Origin: Botryotinia globosa
Taxonomy: Eukaryota; Ascomycota; Leotiomycetes; Helotiales; Sclerotiniaceae
DNA: 64,000 nucleotides
Direction of reading: 5' to 3'
NCBI GenBank assembly: GCA_014898425.1
Contig: RCSZ01000017.1
Coordinates: forward strand, 1 to 64,000
The notes under the pieces were generated by a model, which saw only the letters and a list, made by a program, of their open reading frames with translations, ran no database searches and had not been told where the DNA came from. A program made the translations under genes and the position numbers. Positions 38,775 to 52,300 of the stretch are shown one piece after another (positions within the stretch are counted from its first letter, which is position 1; each line of letters begins with the position of its first letter).

Positions 38775-39545
38775 TTCACCCTCCAGTTGTTCATTTTCTT
38801 TCACAAGTTTATTTGATTAAGTACTAGCTTTGATTCAGACAACTCAAGGAATATGAATTTATGTATTTTAATCCTATATTTCCATTTTTTCATTTTTTCA
38901 TTTTAGCACTGCTGTTTTTCAAATCGCGGGGAATAAGGTGTTTTTAAAACTTTTACGTGTTAACTATGATCTAGGTAGCAGCTTCACACTCTTAAGGTTA
39001 TCAATTCTAAGTTCAATATTTAGGCCGGTAGTAGCATATACTAACCACCAGGCGCGTATTGTCAAGGTCTCGGTTCCCGGCCACTCTTCAAAAGTTGACA
39101 CACTATTACAAGATTGCATGATACAAGTATAGCTTGAAATTTAGGCAGCTAAAAAGCATCGAAAACTTCTCAGTTTCAAATATGGGTCTCTCTAAGAGAT
39201 TGGATGCCTAATTGATTGTTTAGGGATCATGTTAAAGTTTGTAGTTTGGCTGTTAGTGAATTCATTTATATAAATTATTCGTTACTCTTCTACATCATTT
39301 CATTTTCACACCTACTGTTTTGCTATTATACGAAAGCGACTACTCTATTACAGAAACGAAAGTTCTTTCGTTCATTGAGTATCCTCGAGGTATAGAATTA
39401 CGTTCAAAGCGGATTGACTTCAACTGAAAGTCTATAGCTTCTTTTGGTATTGGGTATCTCTTATAACCTGGAAACTTGATAAACAAACCAGCTTTTTGTT
39501 CAAAGTTTTCTTTTCTTTTTCAAAATTACATTCTTTTACTTGATT

Positions 39546-40490
39546 ATGTCACAAAAATCTCATCCGAAGAGAGGCGATGAAAAAGCTAAATCAAGCGATA
39601 TCAAACCTGGTCATTCTTCAAAACGACCGTCTAATAATACAAGATCCGAGTCTAAAGATCAAGCTACAATTATCTTTTCCCATAAATACTTCCCGATATC
39701 GCGTCATTTCTTTCTTCTACTAGGACCAGGCGTAAAGAAAAAGGAGAGTGCTCCTGTGAGAACCCCATTTTCCTCAGCTAGAGAGAACTATTGCCAAACA
39801 ATTGGGGATGGAGAAAGAGCAGTAAGCTTGAACGAGATTCGGAGTAGTTTCGAAGATTTTGTTTCAGTCATGAACCGGATTTCTTCCACTGCAAAGGAAT
39901 GCTGCATCATTCTGCACGTTCGTGGTGACGACGATGATGGATGCAAAGTAAAACTCGAACACAGAAGCTGGTGTCCTATTAAGGAACTATTTAAAATATT
40001 TTCTGCTGTAAAAAATCCACGTCATCATTTATCTATATTGATAACTTCTTCCTATGACGGTTCGGCTCATAAAGGTCTCAAACATCTTCCCCATGACACT
40101 TCTCTGGTTACGATATCGGAAGAATTGACCATCAGCGAAGATATAAAACTATGGATAAATAGTTTAGATGGAAACTGGAAAGAAGGTGCATCTATTTTGG
40201 ATCTTCTTAATGACTTTCTCATCAACGGGCTTCGGAACAGACATTATCCGGAGATGACTATCGTTGGCACTTGTATGTGTAAACTAGACCACCTTTTAGT
40301 TGGGCGTTTAGGAAAACCAATAGAGCCTAACGTTGCTGAATCGCTAGAAAAGAAGTACAAACCCAAGGACAAAAATTTAGTTAATATTGCGAGAAAGATT
40401 CGTAAAGCTAAGGGAGAAGACTCATTTAAGGATTCGGAGTATGGTAAGGCTGTCGCGTTAACATTCAATTCATATTTGCCATGGATGTAA
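39546..40490 (+). CDS. Intronless ORF of unknown function (314 aa)
   Basis: Open from the ATG at 39546 (a TTG six bases upstream is in the same frame). The first 40 residues are Lys/Ser-rich and likely disordered. The rest has alternating hydrophobic and charged segments typical of a folded alpha/beta domain: CCIILHVRGDDDDG, then HLSILITSSYDG, then a helical C-terminus rich in Lys. The DDDDG loop after a hydrophobic strand and the following strand-Ser-Ser-Tyr-Asp pattern vaguely recall protease-like or Rossmann-like folds, but I do not recognise the family and no catalytic set is evident. No signal peptide or membrane helix. It sits alone in a gene-poor 6 kb. Confidence 0.65.
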   Translation: MSQKSHPKRGDEKAKSSDIKPGHSSKRPSNNTRSESKDQATIIFSHKYFPISRHFFLLLGPGVKKKESAPVRTPFSSARENYCQTIGDGERAVSLNEIRSSFEDFVSVMNRISSTAKECCIILHVRGDDDDGCKVKLEHRSWCPIKELFKIFSAVKNPRHHLSILITSSYDGSAHKGLKHLPHDTSLVTISEELTISEDIKLWINSLDGNWKEGASILDLLNDFLINGLRNRHYPEMTIVGTCMCKLDHLLVGRLGKPIEPNVAESLEKKYKPKDKNLVNIARKIRKAKGEDSFKDSEYGKAVALTFNSYLPWM

Positions 40491-41411
40491 TAGGCGAGTT
40501 CTACTCATAAAGAGATATGGTCATCGTTCATTACATCTACCATTAAGGGTATACTGATAGTCAGCTGGAACAACACTGGGCCGGTGATCATTAGAGGTTC
40601 GGAGATATTGAAGATTTTCATACAATTATAATTCTACCTAGATCTACACGCGTTACTAGAGCTCAATCAAGGCATGAATTAATTATACGGTTTATTGAAA
40701 TTTGTATAGGGATAGGATAATAGAAGTAGAATTCAAGGAGTTTAACGTAGATTCTGTTATCAAAGTCATGTCGCTAGTCGCTTAGAACAACGCCGGCGAA
40801 CACCAACTGAACATCTGGGGCACCAGATATTATTGGATAAATAGAGTAATATTGACTAGAATCTAGATATTCGGTTGAATTCTAATTAAAATCTCAACTC
40901 GTGTTCATCTCTACATAGCAGAATGTATGATCGATCATAAGACGAAATCATAAAGAAGAAGCCTCGTTCTAATTCTCAAAAATTGCAAGCGTTTTCGGAT
41001 ACTCATGGAAACGAACTTCTTACCCATAGATTGATGAATAAGCCGGATCGGTAGAACTCGATGCCTTACGACTCACTTGAGCCCCGCCGCCACACTGAGT
41101 GCTTAAATGGATAGCCCTGAGTGGCTGTAAAAGAACTCTTGCAAATAGCACTGCACTTAAGATTAGACGACATTTGATCTCATTTAATATGAATTCAAGC
41201 TATAATCAACTGGAAATTCTATTTTGATGTGTATGAAAGACAAAGCAGATTGCATCAGTGTAGGTTCTTTAACAATCTGGGAACCCTTTTTCCTCTCTTC
41301 GATCATTTAAACTAACTACTTGCTACCCGAAATGCTGATTCATAATTCATTACATCCGCCATCCCTAGAAAAAAAGCATTAAATTCGCCAAGAAAATGAA
41401 TATTTCTACCG
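40491..41411. other. intergenic, nothing recognised
   Basis: No frame over about 60 codons with plausible composition. Convergent with the minus-strand RTA1-like gene. Confidence 0.45.
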
Positions 41412-42695
41412 TCATACCGTGTCCCTTCCATGTCCCTCCTTCACTTCCCTCTGTCTCTCCACTTGGTGATTCGTGCCTCCTTGCCCCACGCTCTCTACAC
41501 CGCCCTGCTCCCAAAACCCTCTGTGCATATTCCTCCCCTTGCACATCCCATAGACATCAAACGGATCGATAAACGTGATCCACCATTTCCTCTCATCCTG
41601 ATACCCCGTACCCTCAATCTCCGTCACGCCATCTTTCCCCAAATATATCTTATTATTCCTCGGCAAAAATTTCATCGGATGTGTCCAATTCAACAAAAAT
41701 GTATTACAAGTCATAAGCGAAGCTTCGAACACCCAGAAAAACCACTCATATCGGATAATCGGACTAATATCACTAGCTTCCATCCCAGGCTTGGGATGCA
41801 AATCTGCGATACTGAAATATTCAACTGTGCGATATATTGTTCTCGTTCCGATCAACGCACTCGATATATAAAGCGTGATTAACACATTATTCAAATTACT
41901 GGGTAAGAGCGAATGCTTGCGACATTTCAAGTGGAAGTAAGCGGCGAGGAAGACAAAGACTCCTAGAATACCGAGTTGGAGACATAAAGCGGCTTTGAGA
42001 AGAGATCGACCGGTTTCTTGCGCATCTTCGGAAAGAGATGAGTTGGCGAGACGCGCGGCACCGTTAGCGTTGAGAGCTTCGACGACGGCGGAGATGGCAC
42101 CGAAAGTGGTGAGGACGCGGCCGGGATGGAGAGGAGAGTGGTATGGGACATAGTAGAGAATGCGGGAGAGGATGAAGTAGTTTACTAGCTCGTAGATGGG
42201 TCTGTGTTTTGGCTTGCATTTAGTGCGGATTTGGGTATGTCTCGTTAGGTAGCAAGAGTAGAAGAGAAGACAGAGGGGAAGCAGGGGTGAAACTTACGGT
42301 GCAGCGTAAAGCAGAACTATACTCGCGATATATATATTAAGATTGCTATACTGGAAAGCGCCAATTTCTCTGAGGATAAAACCGGCAAGGTATATACATC
42401 CGCACCATGGGAGTAGTCCGGTTACTTTCCAACATTTGTAACGACTTCAAGCACTTAGCATAATATCTCGAACAAATTGCGATGGTCAAAGGACATAATT
42501 TTGGTGGAGGAGAACATACTAGCACTGATATCCATGAGTAACCATAGAAATCGCTATCAAGACCGCGAATATAACGGGTGCTACCTTGTTAGGCGCATAG
42601 AAGTAGAGACTATCCTCGACTAATTACAGACAATTAATTCGGATACTTCCAACTGAAATTTCAACTGTATACATACCAGGCTTGCCGTTCTCCAT
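41412..42695 (-). CDS. RTA1-like seven-transmembrane protein
   Basis: Four exons on the minus strand: 42695-42677, 42619-42520, 42444-42298 and 42201-41412; introns of 57, 75 and 96 bp; 351 residues. The tiny first exon encodes MENGKP. The protein then shows SLYFYAPN near the N-terminus, successive hydrophobic helices, HGYQCYRYKCWKV, IYELVNYFILSRILYYVPY (near residue 95) and, late in the protein, RTIYRTVEYF and RYEWFFWVFEA with a following HP. These are the hallmark segments of the RTA1 family (yeast RTA1, RSB1, PUG1, RTM1), fungal plasma-membrane proteins linked to sphingoid-base translocation and drug or stress resistance. The C-terminal tail is hydrophilic. All junctions keep frame, so the gene appears intact; its specific substrate is unknown. 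Confidence 0.9.
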
Positions 42696-44839
42696 ACTAG
42701 TTGTTGTTGTGGTAGTCAAGTTGAAGTCGTATATATCACAAAGTAAGGGATACCTCCAAGTCCCGAGGTAACATAAGAAAGACACTTTGCTAGCTTCAAT
42801 GTTGATTAAGTGAACATTTCAACAGCGGCGCAAACAATCTTCTATATACTTTCCAACCATCAGCCGCATTATGAGAATCTGTCATTTCCTCCCCTTTTCT
42901 CTCATCCAATTCATTCGTAAGTCATGTTCTCAGTCACCTGACCATGCCATCATTCGTGCAAATACGTCTCAAAAATGTAAGGCTGCAAACATTATTGGCT
43001 ATCTTCTATCTGCCTAGCAGTGCCTCCGAATCTGGGGAGGCGAAGTTACTAGAGCTAAACGGGCGTGATGTAGCGACGTGACTGCCGAGAAATTTATGTA
43101 ATAATATTATTTGACCACCAGGTGGACGTAATTTCTCTAACGAATAGTGTGTTGCTTTTCCGTTACCTAAACGAAACGAAATACGTTGGATGTAAGACGG
43201 GAAGAATGATCTACCGAGGATCGGAATGTCACTGTGAGTGAGAGATGAAGTATAGGGCTGGGCGCTGCATTTTTCTGTTTTGGGAATATGAGTTTTGAAG
43301 GAGATGCAATGATTGAATTTATATTCATATAATTTAATTTAATCATACAAACTAGTAATGAATTATTGAACCTTCAATCTTCTTCGAAAATTATGTATAC
43401 AAACTACGGACTTGATTAGCCATCGGAGAAGAAGAATTTTACTTACTGTGAGTTTGTAGAATTCCTCTTTTCTTAACATATCAATATATTGTTTATCATA
43501 TCATCATCACGTCCTTATATATACACCTATATATATCCATAAACAATTCTGCAAAGATGAACTGTATGAAGATAGTTTATATACATGAAACAAATACATA
43601 CATCCCATTACCACCCTCTTCTTCCCCCTTCCCCCTTCCCCCCTTCCTCCTCCCCTTCATCCTCTTCCCTCAACACCCCATATACGCCAACCCAAACAAT
43701 TCCCCATAACCACAAACAAACAACCCTCAAAAGCCTCGGGCACCGCACACCACTAATCTGTAATTGTCCTCCAGGACCCTCTCCAATCCATCATCTCTAC
43801 CCCACAGCACAGCACAGCACAACCCATCTCATCTCTCCTTCCACACCCAATACCCACAATCAACTTTCGATACCTAGGTATTCAGCGCTATCTCAAATCT
43901 ACTCATGACTATTGAACCCCTCAGTTCCAGCAGAAGGAGACCCTGATAATTTCGCAGTCGACTCGGCACAGGAAATTAATATGTAACATTCTCTACAGTA
44001 ATCTGACGAAAGACCGCGGGGAGTGGTTGAAATTCGTTCATTTGCGATGATCGGGAGATAAGATGAAGAAGAGAAGAAAGCCAGAAGATGGGAGGGTATG
44101 GGAGGAATAAATAGACAAAGTGAGAAACGAGAAAGTCTCAAAAGAGGTATGAAATGTACGATTACAATCTTGACATTTGGGCGGTAATGGGTTCATCAAG
44201 CTGCCATCCGGGCGTGGTTAAGACTAGATAATGTACATAAGTTTATCAATACTTAGGCTTTCTCACACATGAAATCTCGGCATTTCGTAGATACAACTAG
44301 TAGCAAAGTCCCGAGAGAGAAAATACAGCTATCGACAATATCTGATTGCCACTTAACTATATATACACTATAGGGGAAAGCTATAGATGCGATTTGTATC
44401 TTTGAAGAATACACACAAACTGCTATAGATACATGTAAAGAATTTGTCATCACTCTAAGAATAATGCGAATGCGTGTACTCCGTGCGAAGGTAAGATAAG
44501 TAAGTTTGAGAGTGAAATCGTTTTGTGAACACGTGTACTAAGATGAAATTGATGATAGTGAGGTGGAATGACTTCTAGAGATTCGACAATATATAAACAT
44601 CACGGACCCATACAACAACGAAAAAAAATCAAGCATCAATGTATAAAGGAATCTCTACTTATTCTTTCTCTTCATACAAACTGTACTCCACGTGCTTATT
44701 GAATGTACACCAGACACGTGTTCACTATTAATTCTTTCGTTCCTGGAGTCTTTGCCCTGCCATTACGAGTGGACACTTTGCATAGACAACGTTTCCAATA
44801 TGACTTAGCTAGGCGTTTAACAAACTTCTTTTGAGTGAA

Positions 44840-45043
44840 AACGCGGCAAAGGTCTCACACAACGAGTCTGCCAAGATTTCATATGACGAAGCCTTCAAAG
44901 TTGCATACGATGAAGCCGCCAAAGTCTCATATGACGAGCCTGGGAAATACTCCGACAATGAGACAGCAAACATCGCCTGTGACGAGGAGGCGACTTTGGT
45001 CTACGATGAGCCTGCCAAAGTAAGTTGTGATCAACCAGCGTAG
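44840..45043 (+). repeat. Degenerate 24 bp tandem repeat with an open frame (octapeptide repeat)
   Basis: The frame encodes about eight units of the form E-x-A-K-V-S-Y-D (for example ESAKISYD, EAFKVAYD, EAAKVSYD). It begins at no ATG and ends at a TAG at 45041-45043. A GTAAGT donor-like site sits in the last unit. It may be a fragment of a larger repetitive protein. Confidence 0.5.
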
Positions 45044-47863
45044 GTCGCAGGCGACGTATGTTTTCGTAAGGCGATCTGCAACCCCGTCCAAGCAGTTATA
45101 TACTGACTCAGGAAACATCATAGAGATATTCAAGGCCCGATGATCTGATTCGGTGGGATACAGAGACTATTATGGACGACCCATTTGCTGAAAGGAATAT
45201 GGATCTATCAAGGGAAAAGAAAGTATGAAACATATGACACGCTGATGTGAAGATCCATACATCAGAGTAGTTTTTACAGAGAATGCACTTGCATAGCTAC
45301 CTCTTTTGTTTAAAATAGTGATTGAGATGCTAAGCACTTTATGTATATGTCGTGGCAACAGTGAAATACTGAGTATGGGGTTCAAGTTCATGATGCTTGG
45401 CTTCAAGCATGTCGAGCATGGCCACTTCTGCACAAGATGAACCGACTTTCGAAATTTCTATTGCAGCCGACTCTTCCACATTGCACCGACCGGGAAGAAA
45501 GACCTTATTCAGGACCGACTTTCACCTTTGCGGTCGGATATATTTCTTGTCCTAGCAAGCATCATGTGAAAATTGAAATCATCTACAGCATGTGAAACCG
45601 AAGTGACGTCTAGTTCTAGTTTCATGGCAAGGGAATTCGTATTTTCTGCCGGTCAAATTCGTGGGGTTCTGTGCTAGGGTGAGATTTTTGGACATGGTTA
45701 GGTGGTCGACGATGATAACTTTGATGTTATTGTCAAGGCGGTAAGAGACTAAGCCCAACGCACGATGAGAATTATCAGCGAGTTGATACTTTGGGGAAAA
45801 AAGCTTTGATGTTGTTTGGCGCGGTAAATTGTTCCATTAAAAGAAGATGGTTAGTGTTTGTGAGCGAGGAGGCTGTTCATGGTAAGTGATGCGAATACTT
45901 CGTATACACCGGCTTGGAGTATGCGAACGGATCAGCATATGTCCTGGACGAAGAGATTATCATTCATAAAACATTCGTATATATTTTTGTCCCAATTCTT
46001 TGATACGCATGGCAGTAGAAGTTTATTGAAGATCTGCAGCTACCGACGATGATAGATCGAATCATCCATGCAGCCTGCCGCAGCATTTGGTGATCTTCGT
46101 GAACTATAATACGTGATATCGGTTTCCGTGTTACAGGATCATCAATACCGACATTGTCAGATAAATTCAATATAGTACAGAATGACCGTACAATTCAAAA
46201 CTGCATATATTAGAAACTGACCATAGCATGTCATAATAAGCTTGCGTTGAAATCTCACCTTCCCGTTGGTCACATATCCGACGTATCCTCATCGTGAATA
46301 GTTGTCTGATGTGTTGAGCCATCAAAGTTTATGTGGGATTGTGTAAGGAATGAGGATCCTCAAGAAGAAAGTCGGGGATGTTTCCGAAGCTTCTCTCATC
46401 CTTCTCTTGATCCTTTTGATATCCTCTTTTGCGTACTCACATCTCAGCCCCCCAAAATGGTAGCTCAGATCTAAAAATAATAAGAAGGAATGGTCGTTAG
46501 TGAGCAACGTAGCTGAAGAGTTGAGAACAAAGCGATAACATTCGACCATACCATACTTCGTACTGCGTCGACAGTGTAGATCTGTTAGAGGACTCAACGC
46601 TTGAATCATACCGGATAAACGTCGCTTATCCTTACTTGTCATTTGGTCATCCAATGATCTTCCGTTTCGGCCAATGAGAAATTTATACAATCACGTGAAA
46701 TCATCCCGCTACCATTGTGAATGAACAAATCATCGGTATCTATCCCGTCTTTATACAGGGAAATAGGGGTGCGTGTTATCCTATGAGCCGATCAACCTAT
46801 AGGTCGCCTGCAGAGGCTTAATGCGGGACATCTGGATATCAAGATGATTCGAAGCTTTGATCGCCATGAGATTTTGGGTGTTTGTCTTGCCTGTCTTGCC
46901 AGACTTGAACGGGCGGGCTTGATACCGGTATGAGAAGATGAAACATTACTCTATTGGAAGCTTCGTCCAACGGATCTCAAATGCAATTTCCTTTCTCTGC
47001 AAAAGTAGATTGTGTATATCAAACGCATCCACGAAGGCGTGATCGATATCAGACTCGTGGTACACCGCTCTTTTCCCATATAAAAGTCCCATCGTACCAA
47101 ATTACCTGCGTGGTGACACTGTGTTTCCGTGTATGTATATTTGACGGGTAACCGCAGATATATCTTGAGGGTAAGGAATCTCAGGATCCTCTTGATAGAT
47201 TTAGAAGAGTACGAACAGTCATGGTTGCACGTACATTACCGTTCCCCTTCCCCCTGAAACTGCGAAGAGGCTGTTAGTGTCACGACCCACGATGGCATCT
47301 TTTCCTTCGTACCCTCTCTCTTTCCAATCTCAATCCCTGGTTAGATCCTTTCTTTTGCCGGCCCCCAATTCCCCCTCCCTTGATGCAATGTGGTGCAGTT
47401 TGGTGGTACGGACAGAGCCAGTCTCGCAGTGTGCCTCCTTTTTTAAACTTTTGTCCAAGGATCGGAATGGAATCATTTGATTAAATTAAAAATGGAGAGA
47501 GGCTCATGGGTTCCCCAGGAGATGCAGCAGCCATTGTTTGTTGGTTGGTTGGTGGGTATGCAATTTGCAAGCATAGACCTTTCATAGAGATACTCCTCCG
47601 TACGAAGTAGAAACCAAGTACGTACGTACATGTCGAATCGAAGAAGTTTGACTTGAAGTCATGGATGGAAACTCTGCAAGGTTCGATGGATTCGTGGATG
47701 TTGTTCTGTATTGTATCTGTATCTGTATCTGTATCAGTATCAGTATCATGATTGCTCTGCTAGATTGATCGCTTTCTTCTCTTTTCTTCTCTTTTCTTTT
47801 CTTCTTCTTTTGCTTTTTGTGAATGTCGAGACTGGGAGTAATTTGGGTCAGATAGATTTTGGG

Positions 47864-47945
47864 TTCTCTTGGTTTCTCTTGTCTCTCTTGTTTCTCTTGT
47901 CTCTCTTGTTTCTCTTGTCTCTCTTGTTTCTCTTGTTTCTCTTGT
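47864..47945. repeat. 9-bp minisatellite TCTCTTGTY
   Basis: About nine units of TCTCTTGT followed by T or C, with the two variants mostly alternating. It follows an extended TTCTTTTC-rich stretch and lies upstream of the Sec7 gene. Confidence 0.85.
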
Positions 47946-48688
47946 CGTGAAGATCATAGATCCATATGGTCAACCAGCACGGGCCCAAATTGATACACAG
48001 CAGATTTCCCTCGCTGGCTCCGTCCTGCCATTCAGCCAGAGGACTGTTCAACTGCACTGTTCATTTTCGCCCATGAAACCAACCATGCATGAATGAAAAC
48101 GGAAATGAGGGTGTAAACTCATCAATCATAACCGTAATAAAAATCCAATTAAATTTCTCTTCTGTGAATTTGCATGAGATTTCCGATGAGAAGGAAAATT
48201 AGACTTTGGTGTTAATTTTCAGTCTTTACTCTTATTTTTCAGTCTTCAGTCCTCACTCAGTCTTCAGTCCTCAGTCCTCACTCATCATCCGATTCTCTAC
48301 CCCCTTCCCTTCCCTTCCCTTCATTTATTTGCGGGAAAAGTATATTTTTCTTTTCGACATACCAATTCTCTCTTTACCCGTTACAACCCTTGAAGAAACC
48401 CTTTCCAGACGCTCTTTTGGGATTTCAATTCTTCAATCCCAGTGGTCGCCATTCCATCGGAGTCGGATATCCTAGAAATTATTGAGCGACCTGGGTATAC
48501 ATTTCTCCATAGGGGTATCTAATCAATTATTGACCAGGTACCGCGACCTAAGTAGATATGGATATCAAAAGCAAACAACCAGTGACAAAAACCCAATAAA
48601 GTATATGCCCCATATCACGAATTCACTACTGTACGACCCGTTCTTACTCAATAGCTGCTTAGAGTCTGGGGGCATCAACATTGTCCTG

Positions 48689-48785
48689 CATCTGCTGCTG
48701 CTGCTGCTGCTGCTGCTACTACTACTACTACTGCTGCTGCTACTGCTTCTGCCTCTGCCTCTGCTTCTGCCTCTGCTTCTCCGCT
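48689..48785. repeat. CTG/CTA/CTTCTGCCT trinucleotide-type repeat
   Basis: CTG run, then CTA units, CTG again, then CTTCTG/CCTCTG hexamer-like units. It lies about 530 bp upstream of the probable Sec7 start codon, in the promoter or leader. Confidence 0.85.
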
Positions 48786-49313
48786 GTTACGAACGAATCC
48801 CGCTATTGTGTACAGTACCTTCCCTACTTTACAATCTGCCCATTCAATATTTACTGGTCCGACGACAAACAAGCAAACGCACAAACAAACAAACGGATAG
48901 GAAATCATCTGGCCTCAATTGTACCTTTACATCACCTCACCCATACCTCATTCAATCCTCACCAGCATATGCCAATTTCTAGTCAGTCCCTACCGATTCA
49001 CTTCCGAGAAAGCAATTTGTCCTGGTAGCACGCAAACAAACTTTCCCAAACATTTCGGCTTGTTTCGAGCAGAGTTTCTGCTGCATAACCTCTTCCGACG
49101 TTTGCTGCTTCAAACATATCTTGGCACCCTTTTAAAATATAGTACTTGCAGACAAATTATCGCAAGCGGCAGATAGACGGGAAGTATATTCGAGAAATTG
49201 CAGTGAAGGTGGATCGAACCAGGAACCAATTCGAAGAATCATCATACAATCCTTTCAAAGTTCGAACCAATTTAATAATACTTCATGACGGCTCAGCTGC
49301 AATTGTGGCTGCC

Positions 49314-52300
49314 ATGCATACCGTCGAGAAGATGCCGAATGCACCGACGAAGCGACTCGGCGTTGACCTGAATGTTGATACTGGCTACAAGGCAAAAAGA
49401 AGAGGAAGCATATCTCCGCCCCAGACACCGGAGGCGCAGACTTCCAGTCCAGAAAATATTACTTCATCGAATCGGGCGCTTAATCTGCGGAATGGAACAG
49501 GGCATACATTTTTAGATGACATTACATCAGTTGATCCTTCCAACAAAGAAAACGATCCTGAGAATGCACGCAATAACCGGGATTCTCACGACCTCTCCCT
49601 TTCCCCCCGACAAGTGACCCGCGACTCATTGGTAGATCATATGCTACTTTCCTTGGACCAATTCTCTTTCGGGCAGGAAGATTTTAGCTTGCGCAATCCT
49701 ACACTTGACGAAGATCGATTATATTCCTCCTTCGGTGATGAAGAGCCATATCAATCGCCTCAAAACTTCGCAGCTAGAGGTGGCAGAGGACACGCTTACT
49801 CCTTCAGCTCCGACTACGATCCAGCAGACGATTCAAGTCATTATTCGGACAAGATTTCTCGCAGCCGAAGAAGCAATAGCAGTTCCAACTTCCAAACTGG
49901 GTTAACCAGAATCAATAGTATACGCAACGACACCGGCGGATCACTCAGAGGACCTCCAATTGCACATCGAGGGGGGCGAAAGAATACCGGTAGTAGTGTG
50001 GAGAGTAGTGCGAATAGTTTCGACCTTGGATACGCACAAGTTACAAGCAGCCAGAGGTGGGCGCATGGTTTAGCAGGAAGGTCTTCAAGCTTTGATTACG
50101 GAAGCGGTCACCAAGCAACTTCACAATTAAATGCAGGAAGATATAACAATACAAATGTACCTTCGACCCCTACATACGACTACGACGCTGCTCCTACACC
50201 TACAGTACCTGGTGGTCCACGACGCCCTCGACCTACATCCCCAATTTTAGTCTCGAGACCCGACCCTAGCCTTATCGATCCCCCAATGGAGAAATTAGAA
50301 AGAAAAAGGAGCGCAAAGTCCTCGAAGAGCACATATAAGTCGAAGGGGTTCACGAACACTGCCAGGCATGACTATGGAGTAAATTTGAATGATCGCAGTA
50401 AAGAATTGCCACCCATGCCAGCATTCATCAAAGGGAAACCTGCGCCAAACTGTGGGTCATATTCAAAAACAAAAGATATTCTCGGGTCGCCGCAAGCTTT
50501 CAACCAAACGCCCAAGGAACGACCTGGATTCTTCAGAAGGGTTTTTGGTTCTTCCAGGAACAACAATGTTGCGGTACCCGACCCACCACCGTCGCACGGT
50601 TCCACTACCTCTACTGAAACGGCAGATCATCCAGGCAGCAAAACTCAGATGGCTAACCAGATGAAGTCTAACAACGTAGCACCGTCTCGAGAAAATTCGC
50701 AAGCCCCAAAGGAACAACCGCATGTAATTACCAAAAAACCATCATCATTCTTCCGAAGGCGTAAAAAGTCGGTATCTGAGCCCGAACCCCTCCCCGTTCC
50801 ACCAATGCCGCTGCCACCCATGAAACTCGAGCCACACAAATTGCGACCGGACATTCCAGATTGGCAACCTGAGGCAAGCCCCGTCAGTAGTCTTCGCCAA
50901 GTCATGAATCCATACCTTCATAGCCCAGGGAGACCTCCCATTGAAGCTCATGCACCAACGGCTAGTCTCGATCGGCAAGTGAATGATATTTCCGATGATG
51001 TTGGAAATAGACGCCATGTAAGAGGCTTTTCTCCAGACTACGATCCAGACCCAAATGCTACTATCAGACAAATACCTCCTTCGAAACCAGCGTCATCGCA
51101 TGCCGGGGATAGTCGCACGCCATCTTATTCGTCCATCAAACAACCACGTAGATCGGCAAGTACCAACTTGGCAATACCTGGTGGATTCGATGGGCAGGCC
51201 AGAGAGGAACGTGAAACATTTTTCCAACGTTCTACTGAAAATGTTCGTGACGCGAAGTTTAAGTTGGAGATTACGAAGGATGTACCTGGTAATACACCGT
51301 TACCCAGTACGACATCTCCTGGTCACTCTACCTCGGTGGCGAGAGATATCGCTCTTGTTGCGGAATATGAAAGAATGCATTCCAAACGATCTCCAACGTC
51401 TTCCAATGTTCTACCTGAATCAGAGTCCAGGGTAGCAGAGCCTCCTTTGGATTCACCTTTAAGCAAGGTGGGTTCTAATGACAGTCAGGAACTACCAGCA
51501 GGTCCTGCCAAAGAAGAAGATTGGATCGTTCTTTCTCCTTCTAAATCTGAGTTTCCAGAGAAAGATCGCGTTTGGTTAGAACCTGGATCATCTGAAGATG
51601 ATCTGCCAGGCACAAATACCCTGAAACCTAAATTCGCAAACTCGATTGCAGCTACAGGATCTACGGATACCATATACAAATCAGCTGTCAGTCTACCACT
51701 GTTGCAAGTTGAGGGACAAGAAGAAGGTCCCCCTTCCAGCCCACCTACTATGTCTGATAGAGAACATGTTGAGCCATTTGATGACTCCGAATCAGAAGGC
51801 GTTGACGATACACAACCTACGGAAGAGGACCTAATTAGAGCACAGAAAATTTACGATGGCAATGAGGATTTCATTCAGAAAGAAAAGGCGACGGCATGGA
51901 TGGGAGATGAGGGAGCTGTTCGAGCAAGGACGCTAACAGCCTATATGAGCCTTTATGACTTTACGAATCTTAACATTCTTGCCTCGATGCGTGTAATGTG
52001 TGGCAGATTGGTGCTCAAGGGTGAAAGTCAACAAGTTGACAGGGTCTTGGACGCGTTTTCGAAGAGATGGTGTCAGAGCAATCCCAACCATGGATTCAAA
52101 GCTACTGGTAGGTTTGCGAGTTTATGTAAAGGGTATCCAGCTAATATTGTTAGATGTCGTACATACAATTTGTTATTCAGTTCTTTTACTCAACACGGAT
52201 TTGCATCTTGCCGATATTGAACAAAAGATGACTCGTAGTCAATTCATCAAGAATACAATGCCTACAATCCGTCGAAGTGTAGCAGAGTCTGCGCATGAAT

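Larger units (their letters stand above)
42696..49313. other. gene-poor 6.6 kb rich in simple repeats
   Basis: Contains CCCTTCC-type low complexity (43615-43680), an in-frame 24 bp repeat (44840-45040), TCTGTA/TCAGTA repeats (47715-47755), a 9-bp minisatellite (47864-47945), CAGTC repeats (48222-48285) and a CTG/CTA trinucleotide tract (48689-48785). No confident gene. The last 300-600 bases are probably the promoter and 5' leader of the Sec7 gene; TTGCAG at 49146-49151 may be the acceptor of a leader intron. Confidence 0.45.

Noticed and set aside
47711..48096. Frames across the CTCTTGT array on both strands
   Set aside because: Pure consequence of a 9-bp repeat without stop codons.
48482..49028. 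Poly-Leu or poly-Cys frames across the CTG tract
   Set aside because: Trinucleotide repeat translation; no gene structure.
49146..49313. Extension of the Sec7 protein upstream of 49314
   Set aside because: The frame there begins with TTG and has no ATG; TTGCAG looks like an intron acceptor in the leader.
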